DNA of 64,000 nucleotides from Cristatella mucedo (lineage: Eukaryota > Bryozoa > Phylactolaemata > Cristatellidae): contig WPIO01000075.1 in the NCBI GenBank assembly GCA_009760855.2, positions 1,005,001-1,069,000 on the forward strand. Direction: 5' to 3'. Below, in pieces: positions 12,761-24,900 of the stretch. How positions within the stretch are numbered: the stretch's first letter is position 1; each line of letters begins with the position of its first letter. The position numbers were made by a program, and so were the translations under genes. The notes below the pieces were generated by a model that worked only from the letters and a program-made list of their open reading frames with translations, made no database searches and was not told the DNA's origin.

Positions 12761-13795
12761 ATTCTCTTCTTCGGTGAGGAATCCGCTGTCATCTCTGCAC
12801 CGTTAGTCACGCTGATCGCTGCCGTCTGCAATGCCGTCGTCGAGAGTACGACATCTGCAGCCAGTCTCTGAGGCTGCAGCCCCGATCTTCCCTGTGCCCC
12901 CCTACCCACCCGACGGCAAGCGTAGCGAGCTGCCCCTCAGGCAACGGGTGCCACCCCTGCACGGTGTGTCTGCTACCGGCCCCCAGGCAGCACTTGCCTG
13001 CTGCCGCTGTACCACCTAGTGGCAGTTCAAGAGCAGCTTCGAGAGTGACAGCCGTGACTTTGTCGCCGGATTTCGGGTGATTAAGTGCCACTGCTCGACT
13101 GTGATGTTCTGCAGCAAACAGAAAACAATCTTACGTTCATCAAAGTTAGACCTTTCAGCACAAAGGAAAAGCAAGAATAAACCTGGTCTCCACATCATCA
13201 TGTTCAACCGGTGGGCGGTTATGCGCTAGGGCATTGCTGGCGACTGGAGCAGCACTGCAGAAGCAGACCAATCAGTGTCACTTACAGCGCCACAATCCTT
13301 TTCATCTGGACCGAGCACTGGACAGGTTGAGCAAAGCGAGGGGATAGAGGTAACACGATTGAACTATAGCAGTGTCATAACGAAGATCGGGCGGGGCAGG
13401 AGGCATATGACCCGGGCGCTGGATCAGAAGCACTGGAACCGAAAGGGTGCCAAAATGGGCCCAATACTGGGGGGGGGCCTCTGCCATCAGTGTAGTTTGT
13501 CGCCGGGCGATGCACAATACCCTAGGAGGAATGCCACTGAAGCTAAGTGAGGGCAGGTGGAAGCAATGAGGCAGAGCAGAATTTCTCACCTCTACACTCC
13601 CAGGCACGGTGTGTGGTTAATGGACATTTGAGCCGAATCACTGTTGGTTTCCCTCATTTCAGCAGCATTTGCTCGTTTTTACATCCGGAGCTTCCCCTAG
13701 TTTGTCTGCCACTTCAAGCATTGCCAAACAAAAGACTTTGAATCGCTGCTTTAAGCAAATGCTAAACCAGTAGGCCGACATCCTCATGGCCTTAA
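11883..13795. other. Intergenic, CAG-rich patch and (TC)19 at 12721-12758
   Basis: A patch near 12345-12390 is CAG/CTG-rich. A pure TC run occupies 12721-12758. Homopolymer C and G runs occur at about 12126 and 13470. No gene is recognised. Confidence 0.45.
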
Positions 13796-13862
13796 TAATA
13801 ATGCACTTGAGAAAGTGCCCTCAGAGAACTCAGTCTCTTTCTAGGCGCTTTACAGTTGCCTT
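13792..13862 (-). mobile_element. LINE family 1, 3'-end remnant
   Basis: Only the terminal stem-loop and ATT tail are present, in reverse orientation (GCACTTGAGAAAGTGCCCTC and onward). Confidence 0.8.
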
Positions 13863-14044
13863 GAGTGACGTCTATCTAGCATCTCGGCATGCGCAAAAAC
13901 AGTTAGCCGATACACGAGGACAGAGCACGAGCAGATTGAGCCCTTTTCTGAGTCCTTTTTGGTGTGCAACACTCGGGTTTTCCATCTTGGACATACACGG
14001 CTTGATAATAAATACTAGCTAATTTAACATCCTCATTAATGTAT

Positions 14045-14175
14045 CGGCAGAAGAGCTTTAACGGCTATCATCATCGCTTGCACCCACCTGTCAATGAAGG
14101 ATCACCTACTGCAGGATTTGAATCCACGATCTTGGTCGTGAAGCATGATCCATGATTAGGGTCGTGAAGAGCACT
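14045..14175 (-). mobile_element. SINE family S2, degenerate copy
   Basis: It matches other S2 copies in the reverse orientation: a GCAGAAGAGC segment, GGATCACCTACTGCAGGATT, then a decayed tRNA-like B box and 'GGTCGTGAAG'. Confidence 0.6.
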
Positions 14176-14658
14176 TGCAACTCAATTTAGAACTACTCAG
14201 ATTCGTTGAGTAGATAAACGAAGGCCGGTTGCACCAGTGCTCTCCAAGCGACGACGTCGACATGCCTAGTTTAACGCCTGGCTTCCATGTCTGCTCGAAA
14301 GTCAAGTTCGTGCATGCCGAGAACACGGCGAATTGAATCGCTCAATCAGCCACCTCCACATCGAGTATGAATTGTACTCAGTTTCAACTCTGAGCTGCCA
14401 TGCGATAATACTCTTAGCCAACGACCGTGAAAGTGACTGGAAACTCATACAGACATATCGGAGCATATTGGCTGCAGGAGAACGGTATGGTTGAATGGTG
14501 CCTGCGATCAGCTGTCATCATACATGGATGCTGCTGCTGCCAGCCTGCCTCCACCATACAATACGTGCACCCATTGAGGAAGAGGCAGCTTGAGAGACAT
14601 GCTGTGTGTGCAGCTCTCTTAAAGTCAAGGCCGAGAGTCGGAGGACGTCAGGCTGGCC

Positions 14659-15144
14659 TCAGTAGCCAGACTGCACTACAATTAGAATGCTATAAGTACT
14701 TTCATCAGCTTCTACCTCCATGACTAAGAATCTATTAAATGATGGTAGGGCTAAACATTGGCTGTCTGGAAGTGCTACAGACAAACAAATGCCAGATTCA
14801 GGCACAAGCCTTGACAGGCAAATAGAACCAGGTGATTGGATGATAGCATATAGGAATACAGCCAAATAAATTCTGGGCAACAGCCTATAGGTAGACCAGA
14901 AATCTTTTGTGAGAGGACTGAGAACGAATGGCTGTTTGATGATTTGAGTTCGGTCCTTAGTCCAGTTCCGAATTGGACATGAAACGATGCTTGCTCTGCA
15001 GCATCTTAAGAGATGATTAATTTTTTCCTCATCAATAGAGGCTGGAAACTCTTGAAGGATTTTTGCTAAACGTGTCGTCGTGCAACTTTTATGCAGCTCC
15101 AAGAACGATAAGCTTATATGCACTTCTCTAAATAGAACATCCAT
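14659..15144 (-). CDS. Unrecognised 161-residue open frame
   Basis: The frame starts at an ATG (15144) and runs to a stop at 14659. Unlike most long frames here it is not low-complexity; it has mixed hydrophobic and charged residues (for example EFPASIDEEKINHLLRCC). I see no known motif, no convincing splice sites and no repeat match in the window. It may be a real exon, an unknown transposon fragment, or chance. Confidence 0.25.
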   Translation of the reverse strand: MDVLFREVHISLSFLELHKSCTTTRLAKILQEFPASIDEEKINHLLRCCRASIVSCPIRNWTKDRTQIIKQPFVLSPLTKDFWSTYRLLPRIYLAVFLYAIIQSPGSICLSRLVPESGICLSVALPDSQCLALPSFNRFLVMEVEADESTYSILIVVQSGY

Positions 15145-15834
15145 TATGGTAGGGCCTCTGCATTAGCGATGGCGCTGTTCGTCACGCGGTCATCGTCACA
15201 CGGTGGATGGTCATTTTGTTCAAATTGCAGTAGAGCGCCCTATTTCTTCGCTTTGCTTCTTTCTTGCAGCCATTTCCCAGGTTTCCAGCTGCCCGAACAT
15301 CGTAAGATGCCCGTGACGCCGATGAGTGACTGCATCATGCCTGCCTGTGGCTGCGAAGGCTGCATCTTGAGCGTGGTCTTGGAGCCGTCTTGGTGCCGTC
15401 TTGAGCCGTCTTGGTGTACTCTGTTGGACAGGGGCAGAGTCGGCTTCTGAGTCGGCTTCAGAGTCGGCCTACTGCTGAACCCAAGCCTTCCCAATCCTGG
15501 TCGACCTCGTGGTATTGATCGTCATCAACCGACGGTCGCTATCGGCATGTTGTTCGATGTGAGGCCGGCACTCGGTGTATGCTCTAACTTGCCCTGCGCA
15601 AGAGCTGATACTGACCGTGTTTTTGCTTCGGTCACTTGATAAGCGCCCACCCAGCCGGCAGGTACCCATAGTTCGGTAGCTCTCAGCTGGTGAATTGGGG
15701 AATAGCGGCATAGCTGCCGGGTGCACTTTTGTCCAGCCGAGCTGCCCGGCTGCCGTCAAGAAGCATTCTAAAAAAAAAAGCAGACCTTCCAGCTAACGTG
15801 ACATGCAAAAGAGTCAGCTGATTTAAAACCCTCA

Positions 15835-15970
15835 TTTCATATAGGCAGAAGAGCCTAATGGCTATCACCATAGCTTTCGGTGAGCAATAAGGGATCGCCC
15901 ACCGCAGGATTCAAACCTATGACCTGAGTCGTTAAGAGCAAGCACCTTACCCCTGGGCAGAGACATGCTG
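15835..15970 (-). mobile_element. SINE family S2, copy
   Basis: Reverse-orientation S2: GGCAGAAGAGCC, GGGATCGCCCACCGCAGGAT, then TCAAACCTATGACC (decayed B box) and AGCAAGCACCTTACC. Confidence 0.7.
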
Positions 15971-15975
15971 AAAAA

Positions 15976-16434
15976 GCCATGGCTGATGGTTTGTGTGCCA
16001 CAATGGATTTCTGAATCCAAGCCACGCACGATGTGACCCTCTGCCTTGGGCACTTAGGTGCAATCCTATGCTAGGCTTCAATAATAGGATTCAGAGGCCA
16101 AGGAAAAGACAGAGTAGGCAGTGGAGATGGAACAAGAAGCAGAGATGAAAGAAACAGAGAGATGGGGAAGAGGGGGAGGAAGAGGAGGAGGAGGAGGAGG
16201 AGGAGGAGAGGGAAATGATGCAGTGAAGGAAGAGAATGAGAGCGAGGAGCGGTGCTGCGCTTTTCTCTGTATGCATGTTTTAGCATGAGCAGGTGCATCC
16301 CAGGAACTGAGTACCTGTACACTCTGGCCCTGATTCTTTGACCGCTTTGAGGAAAGCGTGGCATGATTTCCTTACCAAGATAGACTGCCGCTTCCTGAGG
16401 TAGTGAGGCTCTGAGTAGTAATTCAGCTCTTCAT
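15976..16434. other. Intergenic with GAGGAG purine patch (16160-16215)
   Basis: A short (GGA)n-like purine run, otherwise nothing recognised. Confidence 0.5.
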
Positions 16435-16570
16435 TCCCTTCCACCTTCTCTTTCCCTTGTTCCATCTCTTCCTCCATTCGATCGTGTTTCCTTTGCAGCA
16501 AATATAAAGCGCCTAGAAAGAGATTGAGCTCTCTGAGGGGGGCTTTATCAAGTGTATTGTTATTATTATT
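16435..16570 (+). mobile_element. LINE family 1, 3' end
   Basis: TTTGCAGCAAATATAAAGCG, the conserved stem-loop, then GTATTGTTATTATTATT tail. No coding part is left. Confidence 0.85.
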
Positions 16571-17555
16571 CCATTCCCGCTCTTGTTCTCTCTCTTTCTC
16601 TCACTCACTCTCTCTCCCTCACTGAATCCTACCTAATACTCCATCTTTACCTCTCACTGTTCCCCTTCTCCTTTTCAAAATAAACTAGCAAGCTGCTACA
16701 ACAAGCTTCTTCCAAATCAGTCAGAATGCTAGGGCAGTGGTGCCAGCTCCGAACATTTGGTCAAATAGTTGAGATGTACTTTGCTGCATTCTGCCAGCAT
16801 CTGCTTAGAAATCGACGACTTCAGCAGGCTTAGAACTCTTAAAAACTGTGCAGCCTTTTTTATATTGCATATATGCAGTACAAAATGATATTTGAAGAAA
16901 TAAATGTATAAGGTATGATATGCAGAATCACTTTTCAGATAGACGGTCACTTCTTCGGCATGAAAAAAATATAATACACAATTCATCATTATATTACCCT
17001 ACGAGATCACCTAATCTCTTGCCAGGTGCCACGCATATGCCGTACGCATATCCCGGTCGACAAAAGTGAGCACATTAAACCCTGGGTCAAACCAGGCACG
17101 TGCTCTCGGCTGCCTCCTAGCAGACTTCTCTGTTTCATAGCTCTAGCGCAGAACTGTTGACAAAGATGTCAGTGGTTCTTGTGAACGTCTAATGTGTGCA
17201 AACGCTCAAGCTGGCGAAAGCCTAGCTCAGAAAGTTTCGGCGAGCACTCTCCCGGTGCAGTTCCTACACCATACAGAATGCAGTTCAAATACTGCTCCGA
17301 GTTCATCTGGGGGGGGGGGGTGCTCTCTCGAAATCGGCATCGGCACAGAATCGCCGTGCAATGAATGAAATGGCATCAGTGAGCACAGCACGTTCCAGGG
17401 CGCCCACTCTCCGAGCTGTACTTGTTTGCTCGGCTGCCGAGGCTGCCGCGCTCCGTGCGCGCTGCCTGCGCTCCGTGCAGCTTTCACTTGAGCTGCTCTC
17501 TTTGCTGCTCGAAGCCACGCCTCAAACGCCTCCGGGAGCTGGCAAGCAGTGGCCG
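16571..17555. other. Intergenic
   Basis: A CT-rich patch (16585-16620) and a run of G (about 17311-17320). No gene is recognised; an AT-rich 86-residue frame on the minus strand (16729-16989) lacks features. Confidence 0.45.
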
Positions 17556-17665
17556 GAACCCGGGAGCAATAGGTCGAGCTTGCATTTGTAAAGTGCCTTG
17601 ACCGAGATTAAGTTCTCTGATGGTGCTATACAAATCTATTGCTATTATTATTTTTATTATTGTTG
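17556..17665 (+). mobile_element. SINE S1 tail fragment
   Basis: AGTGCCTTGACCGAGATTAA and GGTGCTATACAAATC match the S1 3' tail, followed by an ATT-rich end. Confidence 0.6.
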
Positions 17666-17900
17666 TTGTCATTGGTTAGTGATGGCTGTGAGCAGGCCTT
17701 CCATCCACCGTCTTCGGTCGTCCCTAGTCGTCCTTTCCTGCACAGATAGGCAGGAGCCCGTAACCCGCCGGCACTCAGCTGAGTCGGCGGAGCTCCGGTT
17801 GCTGGCCAACTCTTCCAACAGCCAGCGTGCCAGCAGGATTTCTCTAGTATCCTTCCAGCTTCTTTCCAGCAGCCGAGGGCGAGAGCAGCACCGATTGGCC

Positions 17901-18008
17901 CAACCCTGCGGCCAGACCTCCTGCTGTCAAGCTGCTGCAGCAGCTAAAGGCTCCCCAACCCTGCGGCCAGACCTCCTGCTGTCAAGTTGCAGTAGCAGCT
18001 AAAGGCTT
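17901..18008. repeat. Tandem duplication, 55-base unit, two copies
   Basis: The unit beginning CAACCCTGCGGCCAGACCTC at 17901 recurs at 17956, with a few differences in the CTGCTGCAGCAG part. Confidence 0.9.
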
Positions 18009-18159
18009 CAGCAAAATACTGCCTGCACCTGCATGCACTTCGGCTGGCTGACCCTCCGAGTGACCTCCAGCCACAGCAGCAGCTAGGCAGCATGTTTATG
18101 TAATGCAGCTGATTTCGATTCGCTTGGGAGCCACCTCTTGGCTCCCACGAGAACCTCCC

Positions 18160-18160
<1 letters not shown>

Positions 18161-18206
<46 letters not shown>

Positions 18207-18218
18207 ACACACGCACAC
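18161..18218. repeat. (CA)n microsatellite with CG interruptions
   Basis: CACA run with several CGCA units. Confidence 0.93.
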
Positions 18219-18414
18219 CGGTCGTCGAGGGTCATGCCTGCCTTATCAGCTCAGCGAAAATATTGATGAACTCTCCATTGCCAGCAACCGATGGCCTGAC
18301 CTCGTGACTTCATTGGTGCACCGTGTGTATGCCGAGCGAATGGTGTTTGCCAAAAATCGAAGCCGTGATATCCGTCCATTGTTGACAATTTACTCTGCTT
18401 TCGATATGTCTTCT

Positions 18415-18695
18415 GCCTGCTGCTGCCGCACATCGCTTTTCGGGCAGCTTGCTGCCGATGACTGCTGCTGCTACCAGTGCTGCTGCTGCTGCCGCAATTG
18501 CCGAATGCTGCTGCTGCTGCTGCTGCTAACAGTGCTGCTGTTGTTTCTGCTGCTAGTGCTGCTGCTGCTGCTTCTGCAGACGACACCACTGCTAAAGCTG
18601 TTGCTGCTACAGCTGCTGCTGGTGCAACAACTGCTGCTGGTGCTGCTGCTGCTACCAGTGCTGCTGTTGCTTCTGCTGCTGTCCACTCTCATGTT
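18415..18695. repeat. Long CTG-rich array (280 bases)
   Basis: GCTGCTGCT units with GCTACC, GTTGCT and ACAACT interruptions. One + frame reads mostly Ala (about 18477-18690), the others Leu or Cys. A related array lies at 20020-20120. Confidence 0.85.
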
Positions 18696-20305
18696 TCATT
18701 AGTCGCATCAGTCACGGCAGCAGCAGCAGGCTGGAGCAGGCACAGGCATCATCTCCAGTCTCGAGCCTCGAGCACAGGACTGGTGGCAGATATTTGCTAG
18801 AGCATTGTTGCGGCTGTGCTGATGCGTACCAAAATGCCAAACTAATCTGCACTCCAGGTCTAAGTCAACAAAAACAAGTCATACTCTGGCAGCAGTAAGC
18901 AGCAGTTATTTGCCTTTTAGATTAGACCATCGAAGCTGTAAGCATTTCTCAGACCCCTCTCTCTCCCCCCCCCCTGTTAGCCATCCCTGTGACGGCTTGC
19001 AAGATATAGACCCAATGTCGAGGTAAGCCGAGATCAGCTCTGCTTTGGCCACAGTTTGCAGCAAGGCATTTATTCGATTGTGCCAGATCGACCTCATACC
19101 AGAAGAAGAGCTGCTCATTGGGTGATGGCTGAGTAATGCTGAAACGATAGGCTGGACTGTCAAATATCTGAAAGACTGCTGAGGGCTAGATGCCACTTTG
19201 CTTAGCAGCTTTTAGCCTTTTATGCTGGCGGTTCCTAATGCCAGTTTGGTGGGTGGTGATGCAATAGATCTGGAAGGAAAAAGCATTCCAGCTTTAATGT
19301 AAAGTGATTATCGGTCCCGACTGCACACATAGGCGTTGGCCCACATCGAGGGAAGCGGCAGCTAGCTGCTTCAGCTGTCGGCAGCTTCTCCAGTCTGTCC
19401 CAGATGCTTTCCACAGCTCACCGTGCAATGACGGCAGTGGTCCAGTAGGTCGAGGCCTCGATTATATCCCCGTCTGCATCCTTCACTGCTGACGGAAGCC
19501 GCTCGACATTCAGCTGCTTAGGCAAAATGCAAGGGCTCTAACTCCTCAATCAAGAGGCATGGTGCAATGTGCACGAGACCAACAGTTTGGCCGCGTGCCA
19601 CGGCTGTCTGTCGAGAATGCCGACTAGCTTTGACCCACCTTCCAAAGATGCTGCTGGTCTGCTGAACAGTCTGCGAGCCGGCCTCTGAGGTGCCACTGAC
19701 CTGCAGTGTGTGGAAAAGTATGTCGGCCATCAGCCAAAAGTAACACCGGCGACCTTGACCGGTAACCGATGACCACTTGACTCACTGACGAGAGTGCTCG
19801 TCGGACCTATGACCGCTTGACCCCTTGCTGTTCTGACCGGGTCTCCAGTGTAAGCAGCTAGCTTACTTAGCTCGGTAAGACTTCGTCAGGAACCGGGCAC
19901 CTGGTCCAGGCTATCTGCAAAGAGCTGCATTCCTAGCCCACTTAAGGCAATGTTTGCTTGAGGTGAAGACATCAAGGGACTTGTCTCTAGCCTGCGGGCC
20001 AGGCGTTCAATGCTGCCTGGCTGCTGCTAGTGCAGCAGCTGCTGCTGGTGCTACAGCTGCTGGCGCTGCTGTTGCCACTGCTGTTGTCACTGCTGCTGCT
20101 GCTGCTGCTATTGTTGCTGCTCCTGAAGCTGACACCACTGTCACCCTATCCCTACTTCTTCTCCCACTGTTGTATCATTATCTGTTCGGATACTGACTGA
20201 CATCAAACAGATGCTGACACCACAGGCTGCTAGTTTGAGACGGGCCTGCTGCTCTACCATGCGAGTCCGCTGTTTCTCACATGCAAAAGTACTTTCTACA
20301 CTATA
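18696..20305. other. Intergenic with second CTG/Ala-like array at 20020-20120
   Basis: The array at 20020-20120 shares GCTGAC/GACGACACCACT flanks with the one at 18540-18690, so the two are probably related by an old duplication. No gene is recognised. Confidence 0.45.
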
Positions 20306-21520
20306 ACTAATAATGATAATAATACATTTGATATAGCGCCTTAGGATAATTCAATCTCTTTCTAGGCACTTTACGTTTGCTGCAAAGGAAGCACGATCGA
20401 ATGGTTAGTGGTAGCACGCTCGATGACAACAAGCATGGCACGGTTAGGGTTGACAAGCACTGGGTCAGCGTGCAAGTATGGTTAGTGGCAGCATGCACAG
20501 CATCAGCACACATAAGCACGTGAGGATGAATCAGAGGGACCCACTAAATGCTGTGATAAATATATATGGTTTTAGTTTCCTTTTAAAGGTTGTCACGCCA
20601 GGAGATGTCGTGACACAAATCAGGAGTGAGTTCCAGGCTTTGGGAGCATACGAACTACAGGCACAGTCTTCCAAGAATTTGAGATTTGTTTGAGGTATGT
20701 GGAAACAGTTAGATTCCAAAAAGCAGGTGGTATGCTTAGCCTGGTGGGGGAGTAGATCTTATAGGTAGGCTGGAGCCAGAGAATGAAGGGACCTAAAAGT
20801 GGGCGACAAAACCTTTTAGTCGATGTTTTGCTTGGCTGAGAGCCAGTAGAGGTCGGCAAGAAGTGGTGTGATGTGGCAATTGCGCGCTCACGACTGACAA
20901 GCCTAGCTGCAGAGTTTTGCACCAGCTGTAAGCGCCTGAGTGCACTGGCAGCTAGACCAGCAGGCAGTGAGCTACAGAAGTCAAGACCGGATGTCACAAA
21001 TGCATGGACCAATTTAGATGTGATTTTTCTGTCTAAACACGCCCGAGTTTTAGCAATGTTGCATAGCTTAAAGTAGGCAGACTTGACTGTGGAGCTGATG
21101 TGGTCGTCCAATGAAAGGCTGCTTTGGAGCATGACACCTAGATTTCATGCAGATTCAACAGGAGATATGCTAGCAGGGCCGATTTTGAGTGTTGGCTTTT
21201 CTAATTTCTGAATCACACTTGGTTTGACCATAACTAGTAAGTTGTTTTTATCATCATTTAATTAAAGAAAGTTTGCTACCATCCATATGCGTATGTCATC
21301 AATGCATGCAGCAAGGGAGTTGAGAGAATTCGGCGTGCTCGAAGACTGGGAGGGATCAAAGCAAAGGTACAACTGAGTGTCATCTGCATTGAAGTGCAAG
21401 CCTAGATTGTGCTTGGCAATCATATCGGCAAGAAGGAGAATATAAACCGTAAAAAGAACCAGACCAAGCACAAACTTAGACAAAACACATGGTCCTTTTT
21501 AATGCTGGTCAAAACGAACT
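20306..21520 (-). mobile_element. CR1/L2-like LINE (family 1), RT and 3' part
   Basis: Read on the minus strand from about 21520: an RT piece with LGLVLFTVYILLLADMI and an altered catalytic box (NADDTQLY where YADD is usual, about 21390-21410). Then come SLSLDDHISSTVKSAYFKL, SAARLVSRERA, the LPTFKR-type C-terminus, the untranslated tail, stem-loop and ATT tail at about 20306. Frameshifts and stops break it, so it is a dead copy. Confidence 0.88.
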
Positions 21521-22040
21521 TGATTTTTAAGATTCTTCAGAGCAGAATCCAGGCCTAAAGAGCAGGTTTCAGCATCAGCAATTCTTTTTCAGCTACTGGC
21601 TCTGACAGAGTTAGACCACATAGCGATTGGCAGAGGTGCCTCCACGACCATCGAAAGTGAGCTCAGTGAGAGTCCTACTAAACCTATCCATGGAAGCAAT
21701 TGACCTGGTCGCATGTTGAGGTCAACGACTCATTCGATCTGGTTTTTACAAGTTGTTCATTAGTTGCTCATGTATCAAAAGTAATCACGCATGTCCAGCA
21801 TCCGAGAAGCTGCCATGGACCAGGCCTCGCCCCCTCTAGTAGTTTTTCGTGGTGTTACTGTAAGAAAGTGTCATTTGTCATTATTGTTATTCGCAAATGC
21901 CTTGCATGTGCCGCATTGCATTGCAGTTGCTTCAACTGCAGCATTCCAGTCTAACAATGATGTCATAATAATAATAACATTATTATTATCATTAAAGCAT
22001 TTGTATAGCACCCTAAGAGAACTAAATCTCTTTTCAGACA
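21521..22040. other. Intergenic with inverted S1/LINE tail piece (21970-22040)
   Basis: Bases 21970-22040 hold an ATT-rich tail and TAGCACCCTAAGAGAACT, a reverse-orientation tail. Nothing else is recognised. Confidence 0.5.
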
Positions 22041-22109
22041 CTTTATATGGGCTGGAAAGAAAGCATAGTAGTTGGGCAACGACCCCTACTCTGCTGTTGC
22101 CAATTGTGG

Positions 22110-22345
22110 CACATCCTTGTGCTTAGGCATGCTGACACTGTGCATGCTGCCACTAACCACATTTGCAAGCTGACCCTGTGCATGTCACCCCTAACCATGT
22201 TATTCGTGTTGTTTATCAAGCATGATATTACTCACCGTTTAATCGCGGTTCCCTTTGCAGCAAATGTAAAGCGCCAAGAAAAAAATTGAGTTCTCTGAGG
22301 GCGCTTTATCAAGTGCATTATTATTATTATTATTATTATTAAAGT
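22110..22345 (+). mobile_element. LINE family 1, 3' UTR and tail
   Basis: It begins in GCTGACACTGTGCATGCTGC, passes CATGTTATTCGTGTTGTTTA and the stem-loop, and ends in (TTA)n at 22318-22342. Confidence 0.88.
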
Positions 22346-22414
22346 AATAGTTGAGTAACAACATGCAGTAGCAGAGCCAGGCTTTTCGGGTAGGGGCAAT
22401 GCTCATGAGAATTT

Positions 22415-22545
22415 CATGTTTTCATCGAAGAGCCTTGGCGGCTATCTCCCAGCTTGCTGCAGTCAATAAGGCATTGCCTGTTGTAGGGGTCGAACCCAAC
22501 CTGAATCGTGGAGAGTAAGCACATAGCCTGTGGGCTAAGACCCAG
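22415..22545 (-). mobile_element. SINE family S2, degenerate copy
   Basis: Reverse-orientation match: GAAGAGCCTTGGCGGCTATC, GGGTCGAACCCAACC (decayed B box) and GTGGAGAGTAAGCAC. Confidence 0.65.
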
Positions 22546-24303
22546 GATTCAGTCCGTGCAGACATTATCCAAGCTTGTCCTATTCGAAGTTCGTTGGAGG
22601 AAGTTCCTAAAGTAAAAACTTGGCCTGTCGGTGTCAAACGTGAAAGATGCAGGGCCACAAACGACTGCATCACATAACACCGTTGCTGTCATGGGAGGAA
22701 ATGGTGCTGCAGCTGTGAGACATTAGAGTTTAACTCCATCGTCCACACAGGAGCCCTCGTTTCAAGCGCTTAGGCAAATGCATTAGGGCAAGGATTGGCA
22801 CGGAGTTTCTTTGTTTTCAAAAGGGCAAATGTTCAAGGTCGAGTAGCTTGATAAGATGCATGGCATGATTCATCTAAGTAACCACAATGGGATTCTTGAC
22901 AGCAGCAAGTTTTTCTGAAGTTTTTCTAGAAAAAAACACATTTATTAGTTAGGCAACTTTTCGGTCTCTCTCATTTTAAACCAAATAATCCAGTCTGGGA
23001 TTTCAAGTGGCTATAGATGCAGTCCAAATACAGTTTCATCAATGGTCACATTTGTAGAGGCCAGAATCTGCAGCCTGCTTAGATCGACCCTGCCCAAGGA
23101 CCAGGCAAGGTCAAGGTTTAGTCATCACATGTGCTTAAGTTTGGGTTTGCAATCTACGAGCACAAAAACTAAATAGAGGAAATCAGCAAATTCCAAGCTC
23201 AAACTCGTTTTGCCAAGAGTATTGATGCTCCTCATTCAATTAATCGATCTCACACTCTCACGATGAGTGCCACAATGAGGACTGGTGCAATTGCATTGAG
23301 ATAACAATTGCCCAAGGGCTGGCTGATCTCCTGCTCACTGCAACCCGGGCAGGAACATTATGGTCAGTGGTAAGACAACAGCCACTGACTCATCTGACCA
23401 ACACACAGTAGTTGGCTACGAAAAACAGGAAACAGCTCCGTGGCCAGATGGCGCCTGTTTCTGACCAGCAGTAGAAAACCTGAAACCGGCTGGTGCCCGG
23501 TTGGCCACCCTGCCCTTGGGCCATAACAAGCTGCTCCGTCGGTTGGTGAGCTGGCCGTGCAGCGCGGCTGGTTGCTGAGCAGCAGTAGACTGCACGTGAG
23601 AGACTCACCTGCAGTTCGATTTGTGCAGCCGGCTCCTTTCGTGTCGGCAATTCGCAACAGAGCGCACGTTTGCAAGCCCATGTTTGAGCGATCATCACGC
23701 TCAAGGAGAGAGTTCTGTCCGGTGGGGCATCGAGATGAGTTCCGTGGCCTAGAGCTCTTGGACGTGGTCGTCGTTTGCATTATTTAGAACAGTTGCCTTT
23801 TAAGCACGGTCGGCATTGGATGGAAATCTTGTTTGAAGCATGCATCTTCCAAGCTTAAATCGAAAACAGACCACATTAAAGAGTAGTCAATTCCTATGAG
23901 CCCATGCCCAACATCAACTGCTCAATCCGTAACAGACCTCAAAGACATCTGTCGCCATACGATCGACAGACTCGTTCATTGACTTGAGACAGCTGATGGT
24001 CGGATGGCGTAACAGGACTTGTGTTGTTGTGCTCATCTGACAAAAACGAGCCGAGAAAAGTTGAGCTTGTACTATCTGAATTTGGAGATGCTTTTTTTTA
24101 CTCCATAACGAGACTCACTCAAGCATGGCCACCCTTCAGAGGTAGCTTGCTGCTTGGACAACACTGCAGTTGGCCGAGGAGAAAGATAGTGACCCTGCTT
24201 CTGTTGGTATTCGGTCAGTCCATTCTCGCCCAGGAGATGTAAGGCCATGTTGAGCAGAGTGGATGCTCGCAGCCTGAGAGGAACGCTACTGCCTGCAAGC
24301 ATG

Positions 24304-24344
24304 CTCGCGTCGTCTGCTCTGCCACGAAGAGAAGACGACGCGAG
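24304..24344. repeat. Perfect inverted repeat, 12-base arms
   Basis: CTCGCGTCGTCT (24304-24315) and AGACGACGCGAG (24333-24344) around a 17-base spacer. Confidence 0.8.
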
Positions 24345-24854
24345 ACTCCGCCAGAGATGCATTGAAGGATTGACCTCCGCATGTGCACTTCTCCGAACTT
24401 TATCTGCAGCTGCTAGCCAGGGTCGGCCGCGAGGCAGTTGCTCGGAGCTTGGTCCATCTTGGGGCCAAACGGCGGACGGACGGCAGGTCGGATCGGATGT
24501 ACTTGCTGATTGGCTGTTTATTGCACTGCCTCCCGATAGCCAGATAGATCGTGGTCAGCAAGTGCTCGGGGCACCATCTTCTCTAATTGCCCCTGCTGTC
24601 CAGTTTTTGCATCTAGCAGCACTCTTGCAATACGGGGGGGGGGGGTGAGCTGTGTGCACTCACCGCACGTGCCTCATCGTAGCTGCCGTGCAGCCCCCAA
24701 TGGGATCGCTTGCTTTCGCGTGCGTGGGGGCCAAGCTGCATTTCATGGTCGGCTTGCTCCATCGCTCCTTGCCCTCACCGCGCTGCCTCCTCCGGCCTCC
24801 GCCACTGCCACTGTCGGCGCCTTCTAGCCGAAGCAGAGCAGGCGTTGCGAAACA

Positions 24855-24900
24855 GCAGCAGCAGCAGCAGCAGCAGCAGCGGCGGCGGCGGCGGCGCCGG
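24855..24900. repeat. (CAG)9 followed by (CGG)n
   Basis: CAG units switch to CGG units; frames read poly-Gln/poly-Arg or poly-Ser/poly-Gly. Confidence 0.9.
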
